DNA from: DASQHY01 sp035602605 | GTDB taxonomy: Bacteria; Acidobacteriota; Terriglobia; Acidiferrales; UBA7541 | Reading direction: 5' to 3' | Assembly: GCA_035602605.1 (NCBI GenBank) | Contig: DATNLZ010000126.1 | Span: 9,089-73,088 of the forward strand | DNA length: 64,000 bases | In this document: positions 45,179 to 53,945 of the stretch, piece after piece | Layout of the letters: each line of letters starts with the position of its first letter | Position numbering within the stretch: the stretch's first letter is position 1 | Notes under the pieces: model-generated | Databases searched by the model: none | Told to the model about the DNA's origin: nothing | The model's input: the letters and a program-made list of their open reading frames with translations, nothing else | Position numbers and translations under genes: made by a program

Positions 45179-45197
45179 CCGTAGCTCAGCCCTACGG
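45179..45197 (+). promoter_or_regulatory. 5' leader hairpin of the PEP-CTERM mRNA
   Basis: CCGTAG and CTACGG form a perfect six-base stem with a seven-base loop. Counting from the -12 box, the transcript would begin close to 45177, so the hairpin lies at or very near its 5' end and could protect the mRNA. I checked for a cyclic di-GMP-I riboswitch and did not find its conserved core. Confidence 0.45.
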
Positions 45198-45239
45198 GAT
45201 TCGGAGACGGATCACCGTTAACTGATCATGGGAGCCGAA

Positions 45240-45884
45240 ATGTATAAGCTGCGAATCATTCTAGCCATAGTTATAGTAACAGTAGTACTCGGAGTGGTCG
45301 TTATTGCGGGTACACTCCAGCGTCACGCACGTGCGCTGAAGAGCGACGAGATCGCGGTGACCGAGTCATCGGACATGGACGCGGTTGCCAACCATCGAGC
45401 AGCTGAAGAGGCCACGCTCGAAGCACGTAACGCTCGCTTTGGGGCCCAAGTGGCAGAGTCGCCCAAGTCAGCTGCCACAGAAGACGATGCCATTGAAAGC
45501 CATGCAACAGGATCAGCTGCAGTCACCGGCGCGAATCACAACGTAAACCGTCAGGCGAACAACGAGAATGGTCGCGAAACGGTTTTCGAGTCCGCTTCAA
45601 CCCGAAACGAAGGTCAAAGAAATCGGGCTGAGGGGAACAGTAACGAGCGTGGCGGCGGATCCATTGGCGGCACGATGGGGGGCTCGTCGGGCGTCGCTGC
45701 TGGTGGTGGAGGTGTTGTGGGCGGCACCGACAATAGCGGCGGTGGAGTTTCCACTGGAAATCGGGGTGGAAATCCGAGTGCTCCTGCGCCGGTTCCTGAG
45801 CCTGGTTCGATGGCTTTGTTCGGGTCAGGGCTTGTAGTAATCGGTGGGATGCTACGTCGTCGACGCGCTGCCGCCAAGAAGTAA
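45240..45884 (+). CDS. PEP-CTERM sorted surface protein, glycine-rich
   Basis: 214 residues. An N-terminal export signal (hydrophobic 5-27, then HARA), a polar middle rich in Glu, Ala, Asn and Arg, a Gly/Ser-rich stretch (about 135-180), then a proline spacer and the sorting signal: VPEPGS, a hydrophobic helix (MALFGSGLVVIGG) and a basic end (RRRRAAAKK). The PEP motif is the recognition site of the exosortase at 43367. The ATG at 45240 has GGAG five bases upstream; an ATG at 45228 is also in frame. The mature protein is low-complexity and probably a matrix or adhesive component. No other PEP-CTERM protein is in the window. Confidence 0.9.
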   Translation: MYKLRIILAIVIVTVVLGVVVIAGTLQRHARALKSDEIAVTESSDMDAVANHRAAEEATLEARNARFGAQVAESPKSAATEDDAIESHATGSAAVTGANHNVNRQANNENGRETVFESASTRNEGQRNRAEGNSNERGGGSIGGTMGGSSGVAAGGGGVVGGTDNSGGGVSTGNRGGNPSAPAPVPEPGSMALFGSGLVVIGGMLRRRRAAAKK

Positions 45885-45917
45885 CCGCAGCAGCTAACGA
45901 GAACTTCCAAGAGCAAG

Positions 45918-45963
45918 AAATCCGCGATCGCCTGGCTAGGCTCCGCCGGGCGATCGCGGATTT
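45918..45963 (+). terminator. Terminator hairpin after the PEP-CTERM gene
   Basis: A perfect 15-base stem (45918-45932 with 45949-45963; AAATCCGCGATCGCC and its reverse complement) and 16-base loop, 33 bases after the stop codon. The 3' arm ends in TTT followed by GTGTCTT, so it is a strong hairpin with a weak U-run. A bidirectional role is possible. Confidence 0.7.
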
Positions 45964-45973
45964 GTGTCTTATC

Positions 45974-46265
45974 GAATTGATCAATGGAGTTGCAACAGTC
46001 AAAATGAGGGGTGATGGTGCCATAGCCCTCAGGGACTAGCTGGACTACGGCGGAAGCCTCCGATTTCCGTTCACCTTCGGCGGTTTGCTGCTTCATAAAA
46101 GTATCAAAGCTCCGCTCGATTTCTTCACCCGAAGCTATTTCTTTGCCTATCGAGAGTACCCATGCGCAACCGAAGGGATCTGTCGAGCCGAGCGGCAGGG
46201 TCTTACCCAACGCGCTCCTGCCACAAGGGAGCTTCGACTGGTCGAATGGCCATGAATCCTAGGCC
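45974..46265 (-). pseudogene. Decayed tandem VOC/PhnB-like gene remnants
   Basis: On the minus strand, 46265-46206 reads FMAIRPVEAPLWQERVG and then stops; the adjoining frame continues with STDPFGCAWVLSIGKEIASG and EEIERSFDTFMKQ. Together this looks like the C-terminal end of a PhnB-type VOC protein (DPFGHxW motif) with a frameshift. About 40 bases further, PEGYGTITPHFDCCNSIDQF looks like the beginning of a second VOC protein (PEGYHTVTPYL pattern), cut off before the terminator hairpin. I recognise these by pattern only. Confidence 0.45.
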
Positions 46266-46386
46266 GGGTGAAAGAACCGGGAGCACTGCAGAGGAATGCG
46301 GGAGGAACGGGGGCCGAGCGCGGATAGAATGCGGGAGCAGTGCTACCATAGCACGGCGATGGCTCAGACATCGCGGAAACGATCGC

Positions 46387-46968
46387 ATGAGGACCATCGC
46401 CAAACACCGGGAGGTAATTTCGTCCGTGCCCTCGCAAAATCATGATCGTTTAAAAATTCTAATAAGGCACGGTGCCATCGAACGCAGGGTTAGCGCGATT
46501 GCGGCGCAAATATCGCGCGATTTTCGCGGAGAACAGGTTCACTTGATCGGTGTACTGAAAGGCGCGGTGATCTTTCTTTCTGACCTGGTTCGATTGATTC
46601 GGTTACAAAGTTCAATGGATTTTATCGCGGTTTCGAGCTACGGGAAGGGAACGCAGACCTCTGGACAGGTGAGATTGACGAAAGATCTGGACCGAAGTAT
46701 CGAGGGACTCAATGTCATCTTGGTGGAGGACATCCTGGATACCGGTCTTACGCTGAATTATCTGTTGCGGATCCTGCAGCAGCGCAGGCCGAAAACGTTG
46801 AGGATTGCGGCGTTGCTGGATAAGCCGGAGCGGCGGATCCAGTCGGTTCATGCGGATTATGTCGGGTTCACGATTCCTAATGAATTTGTGGTTGGATATG
46901 GTCTGGATTACGCCGAGAACTACAGGAATTTGAAAGACATTTGTGTACTGTCGCTTGGGCACAAGTGA
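46387..46968 (+). CDS. hpt: Hypoxanthine phosphoribosyltransferase
   Basis: About 193 residues. Purine salvage enzyme making IMP (or GMP) from hypoxanthine (or guanine) and PRPP. VHLIGVLKGAVIFLSDL is the pyrophosphate loop, VSSYGKGTQTSG the flexible loop, NVILVEDILDTGLTLNYL the PRPP motif, and FTIPNEFVVGYGLDYAENYR the purine side. A GTG at 46426 with GGGAGG upstream would give the more usual ~180 residues and is a possible true start. In many bacteria hpt is near tilS/ftsH; here it stands alone. Confidence 0.9.
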   Translation: MRTIAKHREVISSVPSQNHDRLKILIRHGAIERRVSAIAAQISRDFRGEQVHLIGVLKGAVIFLSDLVRLIRLQSSMDFIAVSSYGKGTQTSGQVRLTKDLDRSIEGLNVILVEDILDTGLTLNYLLRILQQRRPKTLRIAALLDKPERRIQSVHADYVGFTIPNEFVVGYGLDYAENYRNLKDICVLSLGHK

Positions 46969-47328
46969 GTCACCGTGGAAGGTGTGCATGGGAACACATC
47001 GGTTCGAAGAGACATTCCTTGACTGAGCAATACTCCCCGCGAATGCTTGGTTTGCTACAGGCGCAAACTCAATACAACCTGTCATGAAAATAGGACTAAG
47101 TCTTTTGTATTCAGTGCATAATTTTTGCGTACCGCCGCATTTTCATGCCACGTGGTGCTCCGAAGGGGCATGAGGTCTGCTCTGATCTTGCCATGTGACT
47201 CGCGGTGCGAACTGTTTCAGCGACCCCGTTGAAGCTACCAGTGATCAATCTCCCACCCACGCCAAAGTTAGCGGGAGCATTTGAAGCGCCTGTTATAATC
47301 TAGGGCTCGCTTACTAGAGACGGACCAT
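46969..47328. other. Intergenic region with a -10-like element
   Basis: 360 bases without a supportable gene. A TATAAT box at 47294-47299, 29 bases before the start codon of the GAF-PP2C gene, is a likely -10 element; no good -35 is seen at the usual distance. No hairpin with U-run was seen after hpt. Confidence 0.4.
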
Positions 47329-49104
47329 ATGGACCAAGTAGAAATCAAGACGCCAATCGATGTGCCTGCCAAGAGGCCGTTTGACGTGCCTGCGGAGACC
47401 CTGGCCACGCTCGCCGAGATCGGCGAGGAGATCAATGCCTCACTCGATCTCGACGAAGTGTTGAATCGGACCGCGGCTCTGGTCAAGCGGCTGATTGATT
47501 ACGAAATTTTTGGCGTGCTGCTGCTCGATGGAACTTCGGGTTTTCTCAAGCACCGCTTTTCAATTGGCTATCCCCGCGAATTGGCTGAGAGTCTGAGGAT
47601 TCCGCTGGGTCAGGGAATTACCGGAAGCGCGGCGGCCAGTGGGCATGCTGTGCGAGTCAGCGACGTAAGCCAGGACCCGCGTTACATCAACGCAATCGAT
47701 TCAGTGCGGTCGGAACTTGCCGTACCTCTAGCGTTACAGGGAAAATGCATCGGCGTGCTCGATATTCAGAGCCGGCATTTAGACTACTTCACGCGTGACC
47801 AGCAAAACATACTGACGCTGCTGGCGACGCGGCTGGCCATTGCGATTGAGAATGCGCAGCTTTTTGCGAGTGCGAAGTCGCATGCTGACACGCTGCTGGT
47901 GCTGAATGAGATAAGCCGGGAAATCAGCTCGATTCTCGATGTTGAAGAACTTTTGAGGCGGGCGGCGGAGCTTGTAAAACGTGTGATTGATTATCAAATC
48001 TTGAGCATCATGTTGTATGACGACAAGCAGCAGATGTTTCGTCATCGCCTAGACGTGAAGTACGGCCAGCGAGTTCAGGGCAAGCTGGACATGAAGGTCA
48101 CCGAGGGAATTGTCGGCGCCGCGGCAACCCTGCGCCAGCCGGTGCTGGTGCCGGACGTGACCAAGGATCCGCGCTACCTGCAAGTGAATTCGGAGACGCG
48201 CTCGGAACTGGCCATTCCGATGCTGCACAAAGGGCGGGTGATCGGGGTGGTCGATCTGGAGAGCCCGCAGCTTGACTATTTTACTGACGAGCATGTGCAA
48301 ACGCTTTCGATTCTTGTGGCGAATCTCGCAGTATCCCTGGAAAATGCGCGGCTCTACGAACAGGTTGCCCGCGATGAAGCGCGTATGGATCGGGATTTGC
48401 AGGCTGCTAAGCGAATTCAGGGAGCGCTGCAAAGGCCGGTACCCGCGGAAGATTATGGACTTGATGTAGCCGCAAGGATTCTGTCAGCCCGGGAAGTGTG
48501 CGGGGACCTTTACGATTTTTTGCGATATGGACCACAGCAACTTGGAGTGGCGCTCGGTGATGTCTCGGGAAAAGGCACGGCCGCAGCGCTTTATGGCGCT
48601 GTGGGGATCGGTATATTGCGGAGTCTGGCGCCGCATAAGCTGCAACCGTCAGAAATGTTGCGGCAAATGAACCAACTGGTTTGCGAGCGGCGCATCGAGG
48701 GTCGATTCATGACGCTCTGCATGGCCACCTGGCAAAAGGGGCGTCGCAAGCTGCGGATCGCCAATGCCGGGCAATCGCAACCGCTGCTGTGGAAGGAAGG
48801 GCGATGCGAGAGGGTGAACTTGACGGGCTTCCCGCTCGGAATTTTCGATGACGTACGATACGACGAGTGGGGCGTGACCATGCATCGTGGCGATATTTTG
48901 GTACTTTACTCCGACGGTTTGACAGAAGCAGCGGACCCCGACGGACAACTGTTTGGCAGCCAGAGGCTGTGCAAGGCAGTAGAGGAGCACGCCTCCTATT
49001 CGGCGTCAGAGCTTGCGGACTTCTTATTGAAAGAGGTCGATTGGTTCTCACAGAGCGCTCCGCTCTCCGACGACCGCACGCTCGTGGTCCTGAAAGTCAA
49101 GTGA
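47329..49104 (+). CDS. GAF-GAF-PP2C (RsbU/SpoIIE-type) serine phosphatase
   Basis: 591 residues. GAF domain 1 (about 20-170; LDLDEVLNRTAALVKRLIDYEIFGVLLLD), GAF domain 2 (about 185-345; LDVEELLRRAAELVKRVIDYQILSIMLYD), a short coil, and a PP2C/SpoIIE domain (about 375-590; AARILSAREVCGDLYDFL, LGDVSGKGTAAAL, YSDGLTEAAD). The two GAF domains are clearly duplicates. It would dephosphorylate an anti-anti-sigma or similar STAS protein in answer to a ligand. No STAS partner gene is adjacent. Its stop overlaps the lysA start. Confidence 0.92.
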   Translation: MDQVEIKTPIDVPAKRPFDVPAETLATLAEIGEEINASLDLDEVLNRTAALVKRLIDYEIFGVLLLDGTSGFLKHRFSIGYPRELAESLRIPLGQGITGSAAASGHAVRVSDVSQDPRYINAIDSVRSELAVPLALQGKCIGVLDIQSRHLDYFTRDQQNILTLLATRLAIAIENAQLFASAKSHADTLLVLNEISREISSILDVEELLRRAAELVKRVIDYQILSIMLYDDKQQMFRHRLDVKYGQRVQGKLDMKVTEGIVGAAATLRQPVLVPDVTKDPRYLQVNSETRSELAIPMLHKGRVIGVVDLESPQLDYFTDEHVQTLSILVANLAVSLENARLYEQVARDEARMDRDLQAAKRIQGALQRPVPAEDYGLDVAARILSAREVCGDLYDFLRYGPQQLGVALGDVSGKGTAAALYGAVGIGILRSLAPHKLQPSEMLRQMNQLVCERRIEGRFMTLCMATWQKGRRKLRIANAGQSQPLLWKEGRCERVNLTGFPLGIFDDVRYDEWGVTMHRGDILVLYSDGLTEAADPDGQLFGSQRLCKAVEEHASYSASELADFLLKEVDWFSQSAPLSDDRTLVVLKVK

Positions 49105-50480
49105 GCACGATTCTCCTAAAAAACAACAGACCGCAGGAATTTGTGGACCCTGCAGACTACACGCCGTTTTTTCCTCGCGCGCGCCCAGGACGCGAGGCTG
49201 GGAGTGTTACGCACCTTGCGTGTGAGCGAGTTGCACTGGAGCAGGTGGCGGAATTCGCTGGAACTCCAACGTACGTGTACAGTCGCGGCGCAATTGAGGC
49301 TGCCTACCGCGAGCTCGATGGGGCGTTGGGACGATGGCCACATACGTTGTGTTATGCGGTGAAGGCTAATTCGAATCTGGCAGTGTTGCGTGTCCTCGCG
49401 AGACTTGGTAGCGGTTTTGATGTCGTGTCGGGCGGTGAGTTGGACCGCTTGCGGCGCATTGGCGTGCAGGGTCGAAGAATCGTATTCTCGGGCGTCGGAA
49501 AAACGAAAGAGGAAATTCGAGAAGCTTTGCAATTTCCCAGCAAACGCGGAGGGACCTCTACGCGGCGGGGAATTTTATTATTCAACGTTGAATCCGAAGC
49601 GGAATACGAGGTGTTAGCGGGTGAAGCCGCACGGCATATCGCTGCAGGGGGCCGCGCGCCGTCGTTGGCAGTGCGGGTGAATCCGGATGTGCAGGCGGGG
49701 GCGCATCCGCATATTTCGACTGGATATCATCACCATAAGTTCGGTCTCGATTGGCGGGCAGCGCGACGACTCTATCTTGCACAGCGGCGAACGCGCTGGA
49801 CGGAGTGGCGGGGGATCAGTGCGCATATTGGATCACAAATCGTGACGCTGGCGCCATTCCGCCGCGCACTTTCACGCGTGACGCAATATGTGCGGGAGCT
49901 GCAACGCGAAGGCATTCGCCTCGACTATCTCGATTTCGGCGGCGGGCTCGGCATTCGCTACACACACGAGGCGGCCCCTGCGCGTAGAGAATATGCAGGT
50001 GCGCTAACAGCAGTGGTTAAAACATTGGGATGCCATTTGTTGCTCGAGCCCGGACGAACGATTGTTGGGCCTGCCGGTGTATTGCTTACGCGCGTTCTAT
50101 ACACAAAAGAAAATCGCGGCAAGACTTTCGTGATCGTCGATGCCGCTATGAACGATTTGATTCGTCCAGCGCTCTATGGAGCGGTGCACCCGATCACCAA
50201 AGTTGTGAATACCTCAAATGCGCAGGCGACCAAGACAGTGGACGTGGTAGGGCCGGTTTGCGAAACGGGAGATTGCCTGATCCACGACTGGCCGCTCGGG
50301 GATGTCCGGCCGGGAGAGTTGTTGGCGATTTGGGGCGCCGGGGCGTATGGATTCGTGCAAGCCTCCAATTACAATGCGCGCCCTCGCGCGGCGGAAGTGC
50401 TGGTTGAAGGGAATCGCTTCCGAGTTATTCGACGGCGTGAATCGCGTGACGATTTAGTGCACGGAGAAACGCGTGGCTAG
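49101..50480 (+). CDS. lysA: Diaminopimelate decarboxylase
   Basis: 459 residues from a GTG that overlaps the stop of the phosphatase gene (GTGA). PLP enzyme of fold type III: PLP lysine in LCYAVKANSN (Lys88), VVSGGELDR, the glycine-rich DYLDFGGGLGIRY, EPGRTIVGPAGVLL, and the C-terminal catalytic GPVCETGDCL plus GAYGFVQASNYN. It makes lysine from meso-diaminopimelate. About 30 extra residues precede the conserved N-terminus. Coupling to a signalling phosphatase is odd, and may be only chance packing. Confidence 0.93.
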   Translation: MSTILLKNNRPQEFVDPADYTPFFPRARPGREAGSVTHLACERVALEQVAEFAGTPTYVYSRGAIEAAYRELDGALGRWPHTLCYAVKANSNLAVLRVLARLGSGFDVVSGGELDRLRRIGVQGRRIVFSGVGKTKEEIREALQFPSKRGGTSTRRGILLFNVESEAEYEVLAGEAARHIAAGGRAPSLAVRVNPDVQAGAHPHISTGYHHHKFGLDWRAARRLYLAQRRTRWTEWRGISAHIGSQIVTLAPFRRALSRVTQYVRELQREGIRLDYLDFGGGLGIRYTHEAAPARREYAGALTAVVKTLGCHLLLEPGRTIVGPAGVLLTRVLYTKENRGKTFVIVDAAMNDLIRPALYGAVHPITKVVNTSNAQATKTVDVVGPVCETGDCLIHDWPLGDVRPGELLAIWGAGAYGFVQASNYNARPRAAEVLVEGNRFRVIRRRESRDDLVHGETRG

Positions 50481-52184
50481 TGCGGCTGCGTTTCAAAGAC
50501 AACTTTGCTGCCCACGATGGTCATCAGCACCTTGGCGTCTTTGATTTTGTCTGGGGAAATCGAGAACAGATCAGTATCGAGTACCACTACGTCGGCAAGT
50601 TTTCCGGCCTCTAGCGAGCCCTTCTGGTTTTCTCGGAACTCGGCATAGGCCGAGCCCATTGTGTAGGCCTCAAGCGCTTCCACCAGTGTCAGCCTCTGCT
50701 CGGGAAACCAACCACCCGGATTTTTGCCATCGAGTGTCGCGCGGGTAACTGCGGCACACAGTCCGAGAAGAGGATTTAGCGGCGCAACCGTCCAATCGCT
50801 GCCGAAAGCGAGACGCACGCCGTGATTGAGAAAGGTTCGAAAGGCGTAAGCGGTCTTCGCGCGTTCATGGCCAATGCGCTTTTCTGCCCAGCGTCCGTCA
50901 TCAATTGCGTGATAGGGCTGAACCGAAGCGATCACGGCAAGTTTTGCAAAGGTCTCAAAATCATCGGGATCAATATGTTGTGCATGTTCGATGCGAAAGC
51001 GGCGGCTGGCGCGCGGGCCGTTCCGCTTTATCACGTCAGCGTAGATATCGAGAATAATGCGGTTGGCTTTATCGCCGATGGCATGTATCGCGACTTGCAG
51101 GCCAGCTTTATCGGCACCAGACCCCATTTTCAGCATGTTGCCATCGGGCAACATCATGGCGTTGAGCAGCCCGGAAGTGTTTGGCGCGTCAGCGTAAGGT
51201 TCATAGAAAAGAGCAGTGGTAGACCCCAGAGACCCATCCGCGAACCCCTTGAGCGCGCCAAGATGAATCCAGTCATTGCCAAATCCAACGAGGATGCCGG
51301 TGGCGGCTGGCGCTTGCCATTGCGCGATCGGCGTGAGGCGGTACATGCGCACAGAGAGTTCGCCTCGCGATGCGAGTCGTTGATACGCACGCACGTCGTT
51401 CGTGCTGCTGATGTCATGAATTCCGGTAACGCCAAAGCGACGCGCTTCGGCCATGGCCGCGTGAATGGAGCGCAGCAATTGCTCTTCTGTTTCCGGCGGG
51501 ATCACGCGGAAGACCAGGCTCATTGCGGCGTCTTTAAGAAGGCCGGTGGGATTCCCAGCGACATCTTTGACGATGGTGCCGCCAGCGGGCGTCGGGGTGT
51601 CGCGGGTGATGCCAGCGAGCCGAAGAGCAACGGTGTTGGCTAGAGCCATGTGTCCATCGTAACGTGTGACCAGGACAGGATTATCTTGGGTTTGCGCGTC
51701 AATCCAATCGTGCGATGGCAGCGGACTGCCGCCCCAAAGCTCGTGATCCCATGTCCCCCCGGTGATCCATTGGCCCTTGGAAACTTTTTTAGCGTGTTCA
51801 GCGATACGGCGAGCGAATTCCTGCGGGGGTTGAGGCCTCGCGCAATTGCACGCTGGTTGTTTCCGCACCGCCGCTTGCGAAATGAACGTGCGCGTCAATG
51901 AATCCAGGGAGGACGCTCTGGCCACGAGCGTCAATCACTCGGGTATGCGGACCAAGCCATTTGTGGATTTCGACGTCGCTGCCTACTGCTGCGATGCGAT
52001 CCACCACTATGGCCAGAGCCTCGGCTTGAGGGTGCGCATGATCCACGGTCCAGACGCGTCCGTGGACTATGACTAAGTCGGCGGAACGATGTGGCTCGGC
52101 CGCGAGCTTTGGCGCGCCGAATGTGAACAAAAAGGATAGGGGTATTGCGGCTTTCAATACTGCCAACAAGGAGACGGGCAGCAA
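50477..52184 (-). pseudogene. Secreted amidohydrolase, split by a one-base frameshift
   Basis: The first part (52184 to ~51830) has a signal peptide (LLAVLKAAIPLSFLF) then DLVIVHGRVWTVD and LPGFIDAHVHFASGG of the YtcJ-like amidohydrolase family, and ends VQLREASTP. The rest of the protein continues in another frame from QEFARRIAEHAKK, with ITGGTWDHELWGG, the metal-site HAIGDKANR, HAQHID, and FGSDWTVAP, to 50477. The break is at a run of five G (plus strand 51825-51829); four would restore TPQEFARR. Otherwise the reading is intact, so this is either a very recent inactivation, a phase-variable tract, or a sequencing error. The two stop codons of this gene and lysA overlap. Confidence 0.88.
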
Positions 52185-52276
52185 GGTCAGCTGGTACTGT
52201 TTTCATTTGAAGAAACATCCCAAACTGTGTCGGTCTGCGCACAAGTACATCGACGCAGAAAAGGCGATATGGCCTT

Positions 52277-53134
52277 TTAACGCTCGCCCCAGCCAAGTTT
52301 ACTGCGGAGAACTTCGTAATAAGTCTTGCTGGGCGCCCTCACGAGAGAAATGGTCTCGGCCGCTTTGGATATCCGGACGCGGTCACCAGGTTGAAGCTCA
52401 ATGCCGATCTGACCGTCGATAGTGAGAGCCGCCTGGATGTCACCGAGGCATCCGGTTTCGATCTTGGATGTGTCTGGGACGACCAGCGGTCGGTCACTGA
52501 GAGTGTGCGGGCAAATGGGCGTGATCACAAACGCTGCCACTAGCGGATGGATAATTGGTCCGGCGGCAGAAAGGGAATAAGCCGTTGAACCGGTAGGTGT
52601 GGAAACGATCAAGCCATCAGCCTTATATTTCGAGACGAAATCGCCGTCAATGTGGAGGTCGAGGTCGATCATGCGTGCTAAGGCGCCCTTGTTGAGCACA
52701 GCGTCATTTAATGCGCGGTGCGTTTCGATTGTAGAGCCGCCACGCGCAATGTCGGCTTGAAGCATAACGCGGTTACTCACGTGATGATGGCCGGCTAAGA
52801 CCAGATCCAGAAGAGGGTAAAGCTCCTCTCGCGTGATGCTCGTTAGAAAGCCGAGACCGCCGAGATTCACCGGAAGGATGGGTACACGCCGCTCCGCGGC
52901 GGCGCGAGCTGCAGAGAGAAGCGTGCCGTCTCCACCAAGCACGATGAGGAAATCGACTTCAGCAGCGAGCTCCGTGCGCGTTCGTTGGCGACGGCCGGTG
53001 GAGATAAACTCCGCTGTCTCCTCATCAGAAAAGACGTTGAGCTTACGCTCGGTGAGCCATTCGATGAGGCTCGGGACGACAGCGGCAACATCTTCGCGAC
53101 GCGGTCGAGAAATTATGCCGACGTTTCGTATCAT
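52277..53134 (-). CDS. nadK: NAD kinase
   Basis: 285 residues. LIVLGGDGTLLSAAR carries the GGDG motif (67-70), ALNDAVLNKG the NE/D motif, and PTGSTAYSLSAAGPI the conserved glycine-rich loop. It phosphorylates NAD to NADP in the cytoplasm. It follows tlyA in the same direction by 56 bases, a common gene order with xseB-ispA-tlyA. Confidence 0.95.
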   Translation of the reverse strand: MIRNVGIISRPRREDVAAVVPSLIEWLTERKLNVFSDEETAEFISTGRRQRTRTELAAEVDFLIVLGGDGTLLSAARAAAERRVPILPVNLGGLGFLTSITREELYPLLDLVLAGHHHVSNRVMLQADIARGGSTIETHRALNDAVLNKGALARMIDLDLHIDGDFVSKYKADGLIVSTPTGSTAYSLSAAGPIIHPLVAAFVITPICPHTLSDRPLVVPDTSKIETGCLGDIQAALTIDGQIGIELQPGDRVRISKAAETISLVRAPSKTYYEVLRSKLGWGER

Positions 53135-53190
53135 CTGAGTGTACGCAACAGTGTACAGAATCTTCGCACGAGCATGATCGCGGCATTCTA

Positions 53191-53943
53191 CTAGGCCTGT
53201 CTGCGGGCGTGCAGAAAAAACTCCTGGTTGCCTTCGGCTCCAGTTAGACGGCTGGGTTTGATATCGAGGACGGCGAGGCCAGCGGCAATCGCTGAGCTCT
53301 TCACCCGCGCGATGGCTTTTTCGTGCAGCCGCGGATCGCGAACGATTCCTCCCTTGCCGACGTCGCAGCGTTCTAATTCAAACTGCGGCTTAATGAGAAT
53401 CAGACATTCTGCTTCAGATGTCACGATAGAGGTTACCGCAGTCAGAATCTTTTGCAACGAAATGAACGATACATCGATTGTGACGAATTCAACCGGCTCG
53501 GGAATGTCCTGGGTTTTTAGCTCGCGAGCATTTTTCTGGATGCTGATTACGCGCGGATCGTTCTGAAGTTTCCAATCGAGCTGGTCGATCGTAACATCAA
53601 GCGCATAGACGCGAGCAGCACCGTCCTGCAGGAGGCAATCGGTAAAGCCTCCGGTAGAAGATCCAACATCGAGGCAAATGCGTCCGCGAACCGTAACTTG
53701 GAAATCTTCGAGAGCCCCTTGGAGCTTAAGGCCCCCGCGGCCGACATAGCGCGAACGCGTGCCGATGACTTGAATCACCGCATCGAGCTTGACCCGCTCT
53801 CCAGCTTTAGTAATTTTCTGATTGTCCACCAGCACCTCTCCCGCAAGAATTATGGCTTGGGACTTCTGGCGGGATTCGGCGAAGCCACGCTCGAATAGAA
53901 GAACATCGAGACGCTTTTTATTGTTTTGTTTTCGTGGGCTCAC
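53191..53943 (-). CDS. tlyA: TlyA-family rRNA 2'-O-methyltransferase
   Basis: 250 residues: an S4 RNA-binding domain (about 10-70; RLDVLLFERGFAESRQKSQAII) and an FtsJ-like Rossmann methyltransferase (VRGRICLDVGSSTGGFTDCLL, FVTIDVSFISLQKIL, LIKPQFELE). It methylates rRNA cytidines. The GTG start lies two bases after the ispA stop. Confidence 0.92.
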   Translation of the reverse strand: MSPRKQNNKKRLDVLLFERGFAESRQKSQAIILAGEVLVDNQKITKAGERVKLDAVIQVIGTRSRYVGRGGLKLQGALEDFQVTVRGRICLDVGSSTGGFTDCLLQDGAARVYALDVTIDQLDWKLQNDPRVISIQKNARELKTQDIPEPVEFVTIDVSFISLQKILTAVTSIVTSEAECLILIKPQFELERCDVGKGGIVRDPRLHEKAIARVKSSAIAAGLAVLDIKPSRLTGAEGNQEFFLHARRQA

Positions 53944-53945
53944 GC

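Noticed and set aside
45150..45239. Cyclic di-GMP-I (GEMM) riboswitch before the PEP-CTERM gene
   Set aside because: Only one hairpin is present; the conserved GCAAACC and ACGCAAAG core segments are missing.
45614..46210. 198-codon minus-strand frame as one protein
   Set aside because: Its second half is the antisense of the PEP-CTERM gene; only the first ~80 residues look gene-derived (VOC remnants).
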